Below, one piece after another: positions 1 to 10,639 of a stretch of 64,000 nucleotides of DNA. Source of the stretch: Dendrocalamus latiflorus (lineage: Eukaryota > Streptophyta > Magnoliopsida > Poales > Poaceae); contig CM029617.1 in the NCBI GenBank assembly GCA_017311315.1, positions 35,681 to 99,680 on the forward strand, given 5' to 3'. The notes below the pieces were generated by a model that was not told the origin of the DNA, ran no database searches, and worked only from the letters and a program-made list of their open reading frames with translations. The translations under genes and the position numbers were made by a program. The stretch's first letter is position 1, and every line of letters begins with the position of its first letter.

Positions 1-1470
1 GCCTCCTTGCCTCCTGTCCATCATCCTATGGTCTTCTTGATTCTACAAAATAGACCAAGAATAATGCCGATGGCAAAGAGAAGATATGATTTGGTTGGGG
101 TGTGTGGTCAACTTATTATCTAATCAAAACTGTATTCGGTGTTTTCTAAATCATCCACCATGTCACTTCTACCCCAACACAAATCAAAGCTATCAGTTTT
201 ATACTAAATCATATGGGTTATCCTGATAGATATTTGTTATCCAAAGAGGCTACCACCACCAGCAAAACATATCTAGCCATGGGACATTTGATAAAAAGAT
301 GGTCAATAATTTCAAAGTGACAAAAACTGACAATATTTGTCCCCTTTCCAATTCCTCTTACATAAATTATCTTTTCGTCAGTATGACTTTTAGTCATTGT
401 GACCAGACACCTCCGGTGATGGTGCTTTTGCTCGTTCCGCTCCTGACTCAACTCCGGGTCACTCAAATCTCCCGGTGGCCGGCTGAACGGCGTCGTCTCT
501 CTCCTGAATTACCAGGATTCAATTGAAACCTGAAACCTGTAAGCGAAATCAGGTAAGACCGTAAGAGTAGGAAAGAGTACATCCATAGTAAAACGAAGGA
601 AAGTTCCCCGTTTCCATCGCTTTCACAGGAAATCAAACATCCACTCCTAGCTCTTGTTTTGCATAGGACCGAGGCAACAACATACACAGAGGAGAGAGAC
701 TTTTTCTATGTTCAAAATGTCTCTTCTTATATTTTTTAAAAGTTTTCCGATCATCTATTTTACCATTATATTTTTATGACTTTGCTGTGTTTTTCATTCT
801 TACGTGGGCCTTATTTCTAGCAGAGCGAACTGGGTGACTTGACTCCACTGCCATGTCATGCGGCCCCACTTTCCATAGACTTATCTGGCTCATCTCATTA
901 GTGTTTACTTCATGCTTTTCTCGTGACTGCTATCTGGTGTGCTTGTCTTGTTGACCTGATCGATTACTTGGAAAAAAATTGAGGAATTTTCGTTAGGCTT
1001 AACTGATTATGTAATACCTTATTTATTTATATACGTGTTATGGCACATGGCATGAATAACCTATCTCAGTTTTGTTACCTTCACTAGGAAGCTAGCTTTA
1101 TTTTAGTTGCTTCATAATAGTGTACCGTGTCTTATTGTTGTGCTCATTTCCCTGCATTTGCTCAGCATATAGGAATTTAATTTCTTTCCCACCACACTTC
1201 TCATGAAATATTTCACTTTGGCATTGTCATTTCTCATACTCGTGTATTTGTGAGGTTTGACTTAATTGCTTTAGAGAGTAAATGTGAGTACCTTGTTGTA
1301 ACTATGGCAAATAGTTAAATAAAGTAAAAGTATCAGACTTCAGGGATTTATAGAGCCAGTGGCTCTGGGATTATTTAATTGTTTGATTCTCCCTGCAAAA
1401 ATTGAAATATAATTGTCTGATTCCATTTTGTCAGTGAAAGACAATATTAATTTATTCTTATTCACTATAG
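1..1470. other. No gene recognised; probable interior of CACTA-L
   Basis: This AT-rich stretch has only short unconvincing ORFs on both strands. It lies upstream of the small-exon gene that starts near 1471 and probably holds the promoter, leader exons or introns of that gene, but I could not fix any of them. I see no CACTA terminus, tandem repeat or RNA gene here. Confidence 0.4.
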
Positions 1471-4400
1471 GCAGAGCAAGATAATTATGTGGAGCACGAG
1501 GATCTGCAGGCACAGTACAAATATAATTGTACTAAAGATAAGGTTTGCACACAAAACTGAACACATGGATGCAAAGCAATATATTATGTTCATTTTACTG
1601 GATACCATTATTGCCACTACTTTTCAACTTTCCTGACATGTGTTTCTTTCTAGAACAAAGACAGTCTAGTACTGAATGACACTATATACTATGCTAAATA
1701 ATTTCTACTATTGAGAATTTACTATTTTCATTCAAATAAATTATAAATTATGACCACTGTATAGTGTTGTAAGACACCCATTGTAATTGTGTGTTGCATA
1801 TATAACTGGAGATCAAGACATCTAATTCCCAAGATAAAAAAGTGCTGCATACCAACAGGCTTCCTACTGCACAGAAGGTTAAATTTTATCATATCTTTAG
1901 TAAGCGGATCATTTCTACTAGACCATACCTTTTCCACAAATTGATTAGTAATTTCTACTTAATTACAGGAAAAACATATCCACAATGATGTTATGTTGGA
2001 TAAAAGCAAGTGTACTAATGCAATCAAGGTGATCTGTGTAAATAACTCTCTGTTCTATGAAGTTTATCAAATTGTTAAGCAAAGTGTTGTATTTAAACTA
2101 GCACATATTACAGGTTGTGGCAAAGGAAACATCTGCTACTCCCTCAAATCTTGAAGCATCTCACTACCAAGTAAATATTGTTTTAGCAATGATATTTTTG
2201 TTAAATGCTTATTTTCCATTACTAAGTTATCTGTTTTGACTTGTTTCCTGCAGAACAAGATCACAACAAGGCCTAGTGCAACAGTACGTTCTAGTGTATA
2301 AGACACATCTCTTAAAACTAAATAATATCCTTTTCTTAGTTGTTCTTACAGTTGGAGACTAAGAATCCCCATATATACTTTTGTAGAAACATCATCGTGG
2401 CACAACAAATTGGTCAACTGCCAATTCAATGATGGTATGATTGTTTAATTTCTTGCAAGTAGTGTGATCTATTATGTACTTATTTTCTTGCACGCTTATA
2501 TATGTGAACCAGGTTGGCACCACAGTATTCTTACAGAGCTGGAAAAATCAAAATAAGTCTGTTGCATTGGCTACAATAGTAAGTTGTGATCCAACACAGA
2601 AACTTGATGGTGTTCAGCTAGGCAAAGAATTTTGGATGGTGCATGTTAGTATTGCAATCGTAGATGATGAACCATTGATACGACCATACAAAGGCTACAA
2701 GTGTAACACCCTGGCTATTGGAAAGCCAAGATGTCAACTAAATAACAACTTATAACCAGGATATGATGAAACAACCATTTTTCATTCTTTAAAACTTAAA
2801 AATTACAGTTCATCAATGATAATGTAAACATATTATGGAGAAGGTAATCTTCCTTCAACGCGCAATCAAAACGTTTATTACATAACATCAATGTCTAGGT
2901 AAGAAATATAACTGAAGCATAAACTTAATCTTGATCAGGGAGTTATGAATGTGTAGTGGGTGACTACTCCCTCCCAATGAGGCCAACATCAAGGATTACC
3001 TATAAAATAAACAACACAAGAATGAGTCCAAGACTCAGCAAGTACGTAGAACAAATAACAACAAACCAACATGATTATTAACATGAAGCGAACACAGAAC
3101 GAATACAATTAAATGAATGAATATGATTGTAGTGAATGGAATGGAGGGACTACACAATGCATATACCGGTATAGCTAGTGACACACCCGTCAGTGTTCAC
3201 TTACACCCACATTTAACAAAATGTGGGGATTCAGTCCCGTATGAAGAACGTTTCATACGGGTGTCCCGAACTACCCACTTTGGAATGGTGGGGCCCACTT
3301 TGGAATGGTGGGTCTTACTTGCCCATGTTGGAATTAATGGGTCTTTTGATCCACTCCCGTGGATGAAACACTAAGATGTATGCATGAGATGAAACATGCA
3401 TAATAAAACGATACATTCTTTACACATCTAAACAACTCACATTGGGGATACATCATGAACATAGGTGTTATCAAGGGTCTTAGCTAAACATAGGTAACAA
3501 AAAACAGCAAGCATACAATGTTTTCTATGAATCAAATCAACATGGTACTTGCCTTCCGAAGGACGACGTGTTAGGACGAAATGGCGGGGCCTCTAAGTCT
3601 GAATCCTTTCCGCCTACAATATATATAATCTAAATAAGAACAACATAACAGGACGCTTCCCAAAACATTCTACAACGCCATCCCGAACAACCGCCAAACT
3701 AGAAAAGTCTACACCGAAAACAGATTGCACTAATCAGAAAGATAAATCTGGACAGCAGGATCAAAACTTGCATAACTTTTGACTCACATAACGGAATTAC
3801 GTGTTCTTGGCGGACAGAGAAAGATAAGACAATAAACTACAATTTTCATAATATGAAGGTTTCCTGATTCAGACTTTAACCATTTTTAATCTGCTACGCA
3901 AAGTTACTGCTAGGTATCAAAACAGTGTTCTGGACAGCAGGATTAAAACTAGCATAACTTTTGACTCACAACTCGGATTTGGGTGAACTCAAAGGCTACA
4001 GAATCATGACGAGATAATCTACAAATCTCTAGGAGGCCAGAAATCCTGATTCTGCCTTTACCTATACGAAAACTAAGGTCCAACAGACGGCAGAAAATCT
4101 GACTCTAAAAACAGCACTAACCACAAAGCGATAAACAACAAAAACTAAATACCCAATCAAACGAACAGCGGGGATTACCCTTGAAGAATCGATGAAGAAC
4201 ACGAAGAACGCCCTACGAACTCCTCCTCTTCTCCCCTTTCTCCCTTCCTTCTTCTTCCTTCCCTTTTTCTCCAAGTTTTCTCGTCTCGTCGGGGAGGAAG
4301 GGAGGGAAGGGAAGGGCTGCGCAAGGGAGAGGAGGGGGAGGAGGGGTGGCGGCCAAGGGGAGGAAGAGGGAGGGGTGGCGGCCAAAGAAAGGAGGGAGGG

Positions 4401-4734
4401 GAGGGGTGCGGCCAAAGGGGGAGGAGGGCTGCCAAGGTAGGGTTGGGAGGGGGGGGAGGGGGTGGGAGCTGCCAAGGTGGGTGGGAGGGGGGGGGCGCAT
4501 GGGCCTAAGGCCCATGGCGTCTCTCCCCTCTTGAGCCAAGGCCGGGCCCCCAAATAAGCTATCCTGGCCCGAAAGCCCAAATAATTCCAGAATCCTTTTT
4601 CCCGAACAGCTTCCTTCTAAACCAAAATAAATAAATAAAATAAAATAGATACGGGGCGTTACAACAAGGTTATTGGAGACATAGAAGGAGTTACTATTGC
4701 ATGGCCTTCAACTTTTGTACGGTCTTTTCTATAA
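1471..4734 (+). pseudogene. CACTA accessory gene of tiny exons with a DUF8039-like domain, split by a solo LTR
   Basis: Candidate exons with canonical ag/gt borders are 1471-1542, 1654-1668 (weak), 1969-2028, 2114-2170, 2254-2283, 2387-2434 and 2513-2701. The first, third to sixth and last are multiples of three and read in phase 0 throughout. The early exons encode a polar, Lys/Asn/His-rich linker. The last encodes a segment of the type found in plant Ptta/En/Spm proteins (GTTVFLQSWKN, then a D-P-x-x-K-x-D-G-V-x-L-G core and DEPLIRPYKGY), similar to DUF8039. A solo LTR follows codon AAG at 2701. The same frame resumes at 4669 with GDIEGVTIAWPSTF and stops at 4732-4734, so the domain is cut by the insertion. 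The gene precedes the right CACTA terminus at 5434 and is most simply a TnpA-like accessory gene of that element. The 5' end is not seen. Confidence 0.65.
2702..4663 (-). mobile_element. Solo LTR (gypsy-like), 1962 bp, 5-bp target duplication
   Basis: The element starts TGTAACACC and ends GGGCGTTACA, with TG...CA ends and a short inverted repeat TGTAAC/GTTACA. It is flanked by the direct repeat ACAAG (2697-2701 and 4664-4668). There is no internal region, PBS or second LTR, so this is a solo LTR left by recombination between two LTRs. The minus orientation is favoured because the reverse complement starts TGTAACGCCCCGTATC, a start common in grass gypsy LTRs. The purine-rich block 4290-4540 gives spurious overlapping ORFs. 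It interrupts an exon of the CACTA-L gene. Confidence 0.85.
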
Positions 4735-5069
4735 CCCAATATGATTTTAGTTCTCGTATGTGTCATATTAAATTAATCCAACTTTCATCTGTAGATCAAG
4801 AAGATAAATGCATGATCACATCAGTGGAACGCTAGACTAAACTGAAGGAAGGAGAAAGGAGGGCTGCTGGCATACTAAGGGGATCCCTTAATGTTTTATA
4901 TTTTGCTCACATAGGAACTTGTACTCTGAACAAAAATTATGTCATGAGTTATGTGGATGGTACTCATTGTAATGCAACAAATCCTTTATACTATATATAT
5001 ATAGCTAAGTGTGCTTATTTTCTATGTGTTGGATGGTCTTGCATTTCTCAATAAATTGTACATGGATTA
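4735..5069 (+). other. 3' flank of the CACTA-L gene, no coding sequence seen
   Basis: AT-rich sequence between the last readable codon of the split gene and the subterminal repeats. A possible further exon begins after the acceptor at about 4796 (CTGTAG) but gives only a short reading frame. An AATAAA-like polyadenylation signal is present near 5050. Confidence 0.35.
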
Positions 5070-5434
5070 TCTCTATATTTGTCTCAAAAATTAAATAATT
5101 ATATGATATTAATGGCTGAATGGTTTATTCCTTACAACACATATAAGTGTTACAACAAACTAAATCTACATGTTGCAACAAACCATAGAGGCCGTTCACC
5201 CATGGTTTGTACAAACACATATAAGCGTTGCCATGATCCATCATTATGCGTTGCAACTTTGCAACAGTTATTAGTAAGTTTTACCAACACATAAATAAGT
5301 GTTGCAATAGATCCTTGCAACACCACTTTAGGCAACGCATATTAGATGCGTTGGTATAGACACTATCAACGTATATATGGACTTTTAGCAACGTATATTT
5401 GCGTTGCAAAAGGGGGGTCATTTTGTAGTGATAG
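5070..5434 (+). mobile_element. Right terminus and subterminal repeats of CACTA-L
   Basis: The terminal bases TTTTGTAGTG (ending at 5434) are the reverse complement of CACTACAAAA, the hallmark of a CACTA terminus. Inside them, from about 5125 to 5415, short inverted and direct repeats such as ACACATATAAGTGTTACAAC and GCAACACATAAATAAGTG recur every 50-70 bp, as expected for transposase-binding subterminal repeats. The 3-bp target duplication would be ATA (5435-5437). The other end of the element lies to the left of the window. The sequence repeats here differ from those of the neighbouring CACTA-R. Confidence 0.6.
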
Positions 5435-5470
5435 CACCTGTGGAGATAGCACCGGTGCAGCTGTGATACG

Positions 5471-5790
5471 AGACTATCACAGACGGTTTTTTATAACAAA
5501 CCGTCTGTGATACTCGACTATCACAGACGGTTTTTTATACAAAACCGTCTGTGATATACACAATATCACAGACGGCCTTTGTTACTAACCATCTGTGATA
5601 TAATCATATCACAGACGGTTCGAAATAAAAACCGTCTGTGATATTGTGTATATCATAGACGGTTAGTAACAAAGGCCGTCTGTGATATCATTCATACCAC
5701 AGACGGTAGTCTTTGAAACCGTCTATGATATAATATCACAGACGGTTTTTAACAACGAACCGTCTGTGATAGCAAGTGCATAAGCCATTT
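5471..5790. repeat. Left subterminal repeat array of CACTA-R
   Basis: About a dozen copies of the 14-mer TATCACAGACGGTT and its reverse complement alternate, pairing as hairpins with loops of roughly 8-15 nt. A few carry single substitutions (for example TATCATAGACGG). Such arrays bind the TnpA-like protein in En/Spm elements. Confidence 0.8.
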
Positions 5791-6103
5791 TATTTGCCGT
5801 TTTTTGGCTAGCCTCAGGATATGCTAGCCATGCCCTCTGAAAGCAAGCAAGCAAGCAGATTACAGATAAATGACAGATAAGTTTATTGAAACTCAAAGTA
5901 AATTACAACAAATTCGCTACACAGATGAATGTAACAAACAGCCAGCAGATCACATACATATATAGAATGAAAATCGTTACACAGATCTGACAAATGAATT
6001 AAATTGAAGGAATTGTTTGACTTGTACAATTGAATCCAATGTTTCAACATCTAATTATCACCATTGGGGTGGAACTCTCCAGCCTTGTTTATGACCTCTA
6101 CTA
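5791..6103 (-). other. 3' untranslated region of the Ulp1-like gene
   Basis: Noncoding AT-rich sequence between the left subterminal array and the last exon (minus strand) of the Ulp1-like gene. It includes the boundary motif TTTTTTGGCTAGCCTCAGG at about 5802-5820, which recurs beside the arrays at the right end of the element. Confidence 0.4.
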
Positions 6104-6184
6104 CTAAGAATTCAAGAGGTTTCCATGAATTTCTATGAGTTGGTCAAGATCATATGTACTTTCGTCGAAGTCCACCTGCTGTCG
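6104..6184 (-). pseudogene. Last exon of the TnpA/Ulp1-like gene of CACTA-R
   Basis: On the minus strand an acceptor (CCTAG, ending at 6185) precedes 81 bases that read VDFDESTYDLDQLIEIHG and end in TAG. This lies in phase with the Ulp1 exon at 20391-20480 once the intron is removed. The intron is now about 14.2 kb because the 6246-20347 LTR element landed in it. Without the element and one target copy the intron would be about 99 bp. The amino-acid sequence is short, so assignment rests on phase, position and the matching flanks of the insertion. Confidence 0.5.
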
Positions 6185-6245
6185 CTAGGAGCAATGTTAA
6201 GTCATTAATTAGCATGTGTGTATAAATATATATACATATATATAT

Positions 6246-6540
6246 TGTTGTAGCTACAGGCTAAACAGAGAGAGAGAGGACTAGCAGGAGAGGAAGGGGA
6301 GAGCCAGATCTGTGTAGAGGTGGTGAGAATGAGAGGAGTTCCCCCCCCTTTGCCCCTCCTGGGGGTTTATATATATGAGTGGGGTAGAATGGGAAATCCC
6401 CATTCTACCCCTTAGTGCTTACAAGAGATGAGGGTACATTGGTATATTTACACTGTTATAATCTTCTACACTATTGGGCCTATTACATGTTGGATTAGTT
6501 GCACGACCCAGTCACGGGGGGTTGGGCCACCCCAACAACA
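6246..6540 (-). repeat. 3' LTR of the 14.1-kb element
   Basis: 295 bp. Read on the minus strand it contains a 13-bp perfect palindrome (6381-6411), a TATA stretch (about 6366-6377) and a pyrimidine-rich leader with CT repeats before the terminal CAACA. The opposite LTR at 20057-20347 matches closely. Confidence 0.9.
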
Positions 6541-6689
6541 GTACTCCCTCGACAGCAAGCCCTGAGGTCCCGATGGGCGAGCTGACGTGATCAACCCACC
6601 CCAGCCCTCCGTTCCCTGACAGCAAGCGCGAGGGTGCCGATGCAACTGGTAGCTCGCAGACCCTAGAGGCAATGCCTATGAAGAAATCC

Positions 6690-7735
6690 GTGAAGCGCCG
6701 AAGGCGTCGTCGAGCGCCGAAGCCGTGCCGTCCTGCCGAGGCGACGCCTACGAGGCGGACTGCGTAGTCGAGTGCCGACGACGTGCCGTCCCGCCGAGGC
6801 GATGCCTACGAGGCGGACGGCGGAGTCGAGCGCCGAAGACGTGCCGTCCCGCCAAGGCGATGCCTACTAGGCGGGCGGCGGAGTCGAGCGCCGAAGACGT
6901 GTCGTCGAGCGCCGAAGACGTGCCGTCCCGCCGAGGCGATGCATACGGGGGCGGACGGCGGAGTCGAGCACCGAAGATGTGTCGTCGAGCGCCGAAGACG
7001 TGTCGTCCCGCCGAGGCGATGCCTACGAGGCGGACGACGGAGTCGAGCGCCGAAGACGTGTCATCGAGCGCCGAAGACGTGCCGTCCCGCCGAGGCGATG
7101 CCTACTAGGCGGACGGCGGAGTCGAGCGCCGAAGACGTGTCGTTGAGCGCCGAAGACGTGCCGTCCTGCCGAGGCAATGCCTACGAGGCGGACGGCGGAG
7201 TCGAGCGCCGAAGACGTGTCGTCCCGCCGAGGCGATGCCTATGAGGCGGACGGCGGAGTCAAGCGCAGAAGACGTGTCGTCGAGCGCCGAAGACGTGCCG
7301 TCCCGCCGAGGCAATGCCTACGGGGGCGGACGGCGGAGTCGAGCGCCGAAGACGTGTCGTCGAACGCCGAAGACGTGCCGTCCCGCCGAGGCGATGCCTA
7401 CGAGGCGGACGGCGGAGTCGAGCGCCGAAGACGTGTCGTCGAGCGCCGAAGACGTGCCGTCCCGCCGAGGCGATGCCTACGAGGCGGACGGCGGAGTCGA
7501 GCACCGAAGACGTGTCGTCGAGCGCCGAAGACGTGCCGTCCCGCCGAGGCGATGCATACGGGGGCGGACGGCGGAGTCGAGCGCCGAAGACGTGTCGTCG
7601 AGCGCCGAAGACGTGCCGTCCCGCCGAGGCGATGCCTACGAGGCGGACGGCGGGAGTCGAGCGCCGAAGACGTGCGTCCCCGCCGAGGCGATGCCTACGA
7701 GGCGGACGGCGAAGTCGAGCGCTGAAGATGTTGCC
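6690..7735. repeat. Tandem array A, units of 58 and 79 bp
   Basis: About 14 units marked by CCGCCGAGGCGATGCCTAC. Units come in a 58-bp form and a 79-bp form. The long form has one extra 21-bp module built on GCGCCGAAGACGTG. Neither 58 nor 79 is divisible by three, so each unit shifts frame. The array is about 65-70 percent GC and almost stop-free in several frames, which explains many apparent ORFs. No coding function is supported. Confidence 0.9.
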
Positions 7736-7754
7736 GACAATGCCATTGCCCTAC

Positions 7755-10555
7755 CTTCAAAAGAGTGCTCGCGAAGAGCGGGCGCTTGCGGCGTAGGCCG
7801 AGGCACCACGCACGCGGAGGCGAGGAGGCGAGACCGCCGTTCCCCTACCTTCAAAAAGAGTGCCTGCGAAGAGCGGGCGCTTGCGGCGCAGGCCGAGGGC
7901 ACTACGCACGCGGAGGTAGAGAGGCGAAGACGCCGTTCCCCTACCTTCAAAGAGAGTGCCCGCGAGAGCGGGCGCTTGCGGCGTAGGCCGAGGGCACTAC
8001 GCATGCGGAGGCAAGGAGGCGAGACCGCCGTTCCCCTACCTTCAAAAAGAGTGCCCGCGAAGAGTGGGCGCTTGCGGTGTAGACCGAGGGCACTACGCAC
8101 GCGGAGGTAGAGAGGCGAAGGCGCCGTTCCCCTACCTTCAAAGAGGAGTGCCCGCGAAGAGCGGCGCTTGCGGCGTAGGCCGAGGGCACTACGCTCGCGG
8201 AGGCAAGGAGGCGAGACTGCCGTTCCCCTACCTTCAAAAAGAGTGCCCGCGAAGAGCGGGCGCCTTGCGGCGTAGACTGAGGGCACTACGCACGCGGAGG
8301 TAGAGAGGCGAAGGCGCCATTCCCCTACCTTCAAAGAGAGTGCCCGCGAAGAGCGGGGCGCTTGCGGCGTAGGCCGAAGGCACTACGCACGCGGAGGCAA
8401 GGAGGCGAGGACCGCCGTTCCCCCTACCTTCAAAAAGAGTGCCCGCGTAGAGCGGGCACTTGCAGCGTAGACCGAGGGTACTACGCACGCGGAGGTAGAG
8501 AGGCGAAGGCGCCGTTCCCCTACCTTTAAAATAGTGCCCGCGAAGAGCGGGCGCTTGCAGGCGTATGCTGAGGGCACTGCGCGACCGCGGAGGTAGAGAG
8601 GCGAAGGCGCCGTTCCCCTACCTTCAAAGAGAGTGCCCGCGAAGAGCGGGCGCTTGCGGCGTAGGCCGAAGGCACTACGCACGCAGAGGCATGGAGGGCA
8701 GACCGCCGTTCCCCTACCTTCAAAAAGAGTGCCCGCGAAGAGCGGGCGCTTGCGGCGTAGACCGAGGGCACTACGCACGCGGAGGTAGAGAGGCGAAGGC
8801 GCCGTTCCCCTACCTTCAAAGAGAGTGCCCGCGAAGAGCGGGCGCTTGCGGCGTAGGCCGAAGGCACTACGCACGCGGAGGCAAGGAGGCGAGACCGCCG
8901 TTCCCCTACCTTCAAAAAGAGTGCCCGCGAAGAGCGGGCGCTTTTGCGGCGTAGACCGAGGGTACTACACCACGCGGAGGTAGAGAGGCGAAGGCGCCGT
9001 TCCCCTACCTTTAAAATAGTGCCCGCGAAGAGCAGGCGCTTGCGTCGTATGCCGAGGGCACTGCGCACGCGGAGGTAGAGAGGCGAAGGCGCCGTTCCCC
9101 TACCTTCAAAGAGAGTGCCGCGAAGAGCGGGCGCTTTGCGGCGTAGGCCGAGGGCACTACGCACGCGGAGGCCAAGGAGGCGATACCGCCGTTCCCCTAC
9201 CTTCAAAAAGAGTGCCCGCGAAGAGCGGGCGCTCTGCGGCGTAGACCGAGGGCACTACGCACGCGGAGGTAGAGAGGCGAAGGCGCCGTTCCCCTACCTT
9301 CAAAGAGGGTGCCCGCGAAGAGCGGGCGCTTGCGGCGTAGGCCGACGGCACTACGCACGCGGAGGCAAGGAGGCGAGGACCGCGTTCGCCTACCTTCAAA
9401 AAGAGTGCCCGCGAAGAGCGGGCGCTTGCGGCGTAGACCGAGTGTACTACGCACGCGGAGGTAGAGAGGCGAAGGCGCCGTTCCCCTACCTTTAAAAATA
9501 GTGCCCGCGAAGAGGCGGGCGCTTGCGGCGTATGCCGAGGGCACTGCGCACGCGGAGGTAGAGAGGCGAAGGCGCCGTTCCCCTACCTTCAAAGAGAGTG
9601 CCCGCGAAGAGCGGGCGCTTGCGACGTAGGCCGAAGGCACTACGCACGCGGAAGGCAAGGAGGCGAGACCGCCGTTCCCCTACCTTCAAAAAGAGTGCCC
9701 GCGAAGAGCGGGCGCTTGCGGCGTAGGACCGAGGGCACAACGCACGCGAGGTAGAGAGGCGAAGGCGCCGTTTCCCTACCTTTAAAATAGTGCCCGCGAA
9801 GAGCGGGCGCTTGCGGCGTATGCGAGGGCACTACGCACGCGGAGGTAGAGATGGCGAAGGCCGCCGTTCCCCTACCTTCAAAGAGAGTGCCCGCGGAAGA
9901 GCGGGCGCTTGCGGCGTAGGCCGAAGGCACTACGCACGCGGAGGCAAGGAGGCGAGACCGCCGTCTCCCTACCTTCAAAAAGAGTGCCCGCGAAGAGCGG
10001 GCGCTTGCGGCGTAGGACCGAGGGCACTACGCACGCGGAGGTAGAGAGGCGAAGGCGTCGTTTCCCTACCTTTAAAAATAGTGCCCGCGAAGAGCGGCGC
10101 TTGCGGCGTATGCCGAGGGCACTACGCACGCGGAGGTAGAGAGGCGAAGCGCCGTTCCCCTACCTTCAAAGAGAGTGCCCGCGAAGAGCGGGCGCTTGCG
10201 GCGTAGGCCGAAGGCACTTACGCACGCGGAGGCAAGGAGGCGAGACCGCCGTTCCCTACCTTCAAAAAGAGTGCCCGCGAAGAGCGGGCGCTTGCAGCGT
10301 AGACCGAGGGCACTACGCACGCGGAGGTAGAGAGGCGAAGGCGTCGTTCCCCTACCTTTAAAAATAGTGCCCGCGAAGAGCGGGCGCTTGCGGCGTATGC
10401 CGAGGGCACTACGCAGGCGGAGGTAGAGAGGTGAAGGCGCCGTTCCCCTACCTTCAAAGAGAGTGCCCACGAAGAGCGGACGCTTGCGGCGTAGGCCGAG
10501 GGCACTACGCACGCGGAGGCAAGGAGGCAGAGGACCGCCGTTCCCCTACTTTAAA
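7755..10555. repeat. Tandem array B, about 29 units of about 96 bp with higher-order order
   Basis: Each unit carries GTGCCCGCGAAGAGCGGGC, in which GCCCGC and GCGGGC pair around GAAGA, and ends in a CCCCTACCTTCAAA block. Three subtypes can be told apart by GTAGGCCGAAGG (A), GTAGACCGAGGG (B) and GTATGCCGAGGG (C). Early units alternate A and B; later ones run as ABC trimers. Single-base insertions or losses occur in some units. Confidence 0.9.
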
Positions 10556-10639
10556 AATTCACGGTGCACTCCCTGGTGCAACGCGCGCGATGGCGCGATA
10601 TCCCACGTGGTGCGCCGCCTAAAGCGAGGCACTCCCTAG
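10556..10639. other. Spacer between tandem arrays B and C
   Basis: Short GC-rich unique sequence joining the two arrays. It contains two copies of CACTCCCT (about 10567 and 10630). No gene is present. Confidence 0.5.

Noticed and set aside
4062..4580. 172-codon Pro-rich ORF and its overlapping partners
   Set aside because: They lie within the purine/pyrimidine-biased part of the solo LTR and are open in several frames at once.
7755..10555. CRISPR-like appearance of regular repeats and spacers
   Set aside because: The units are whole 96-bp tandem repeats without unique spacers, in a plant retroelement, and no cas genes are present.
6725..10622. Dozens of overlapping ORFs of 60-290 codons in tandem arrays A and B
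   Set aside because: They arise in all frames from GC-rich repeats with few stop codons. Unit lengths are not multiples of three and no family motif appears.
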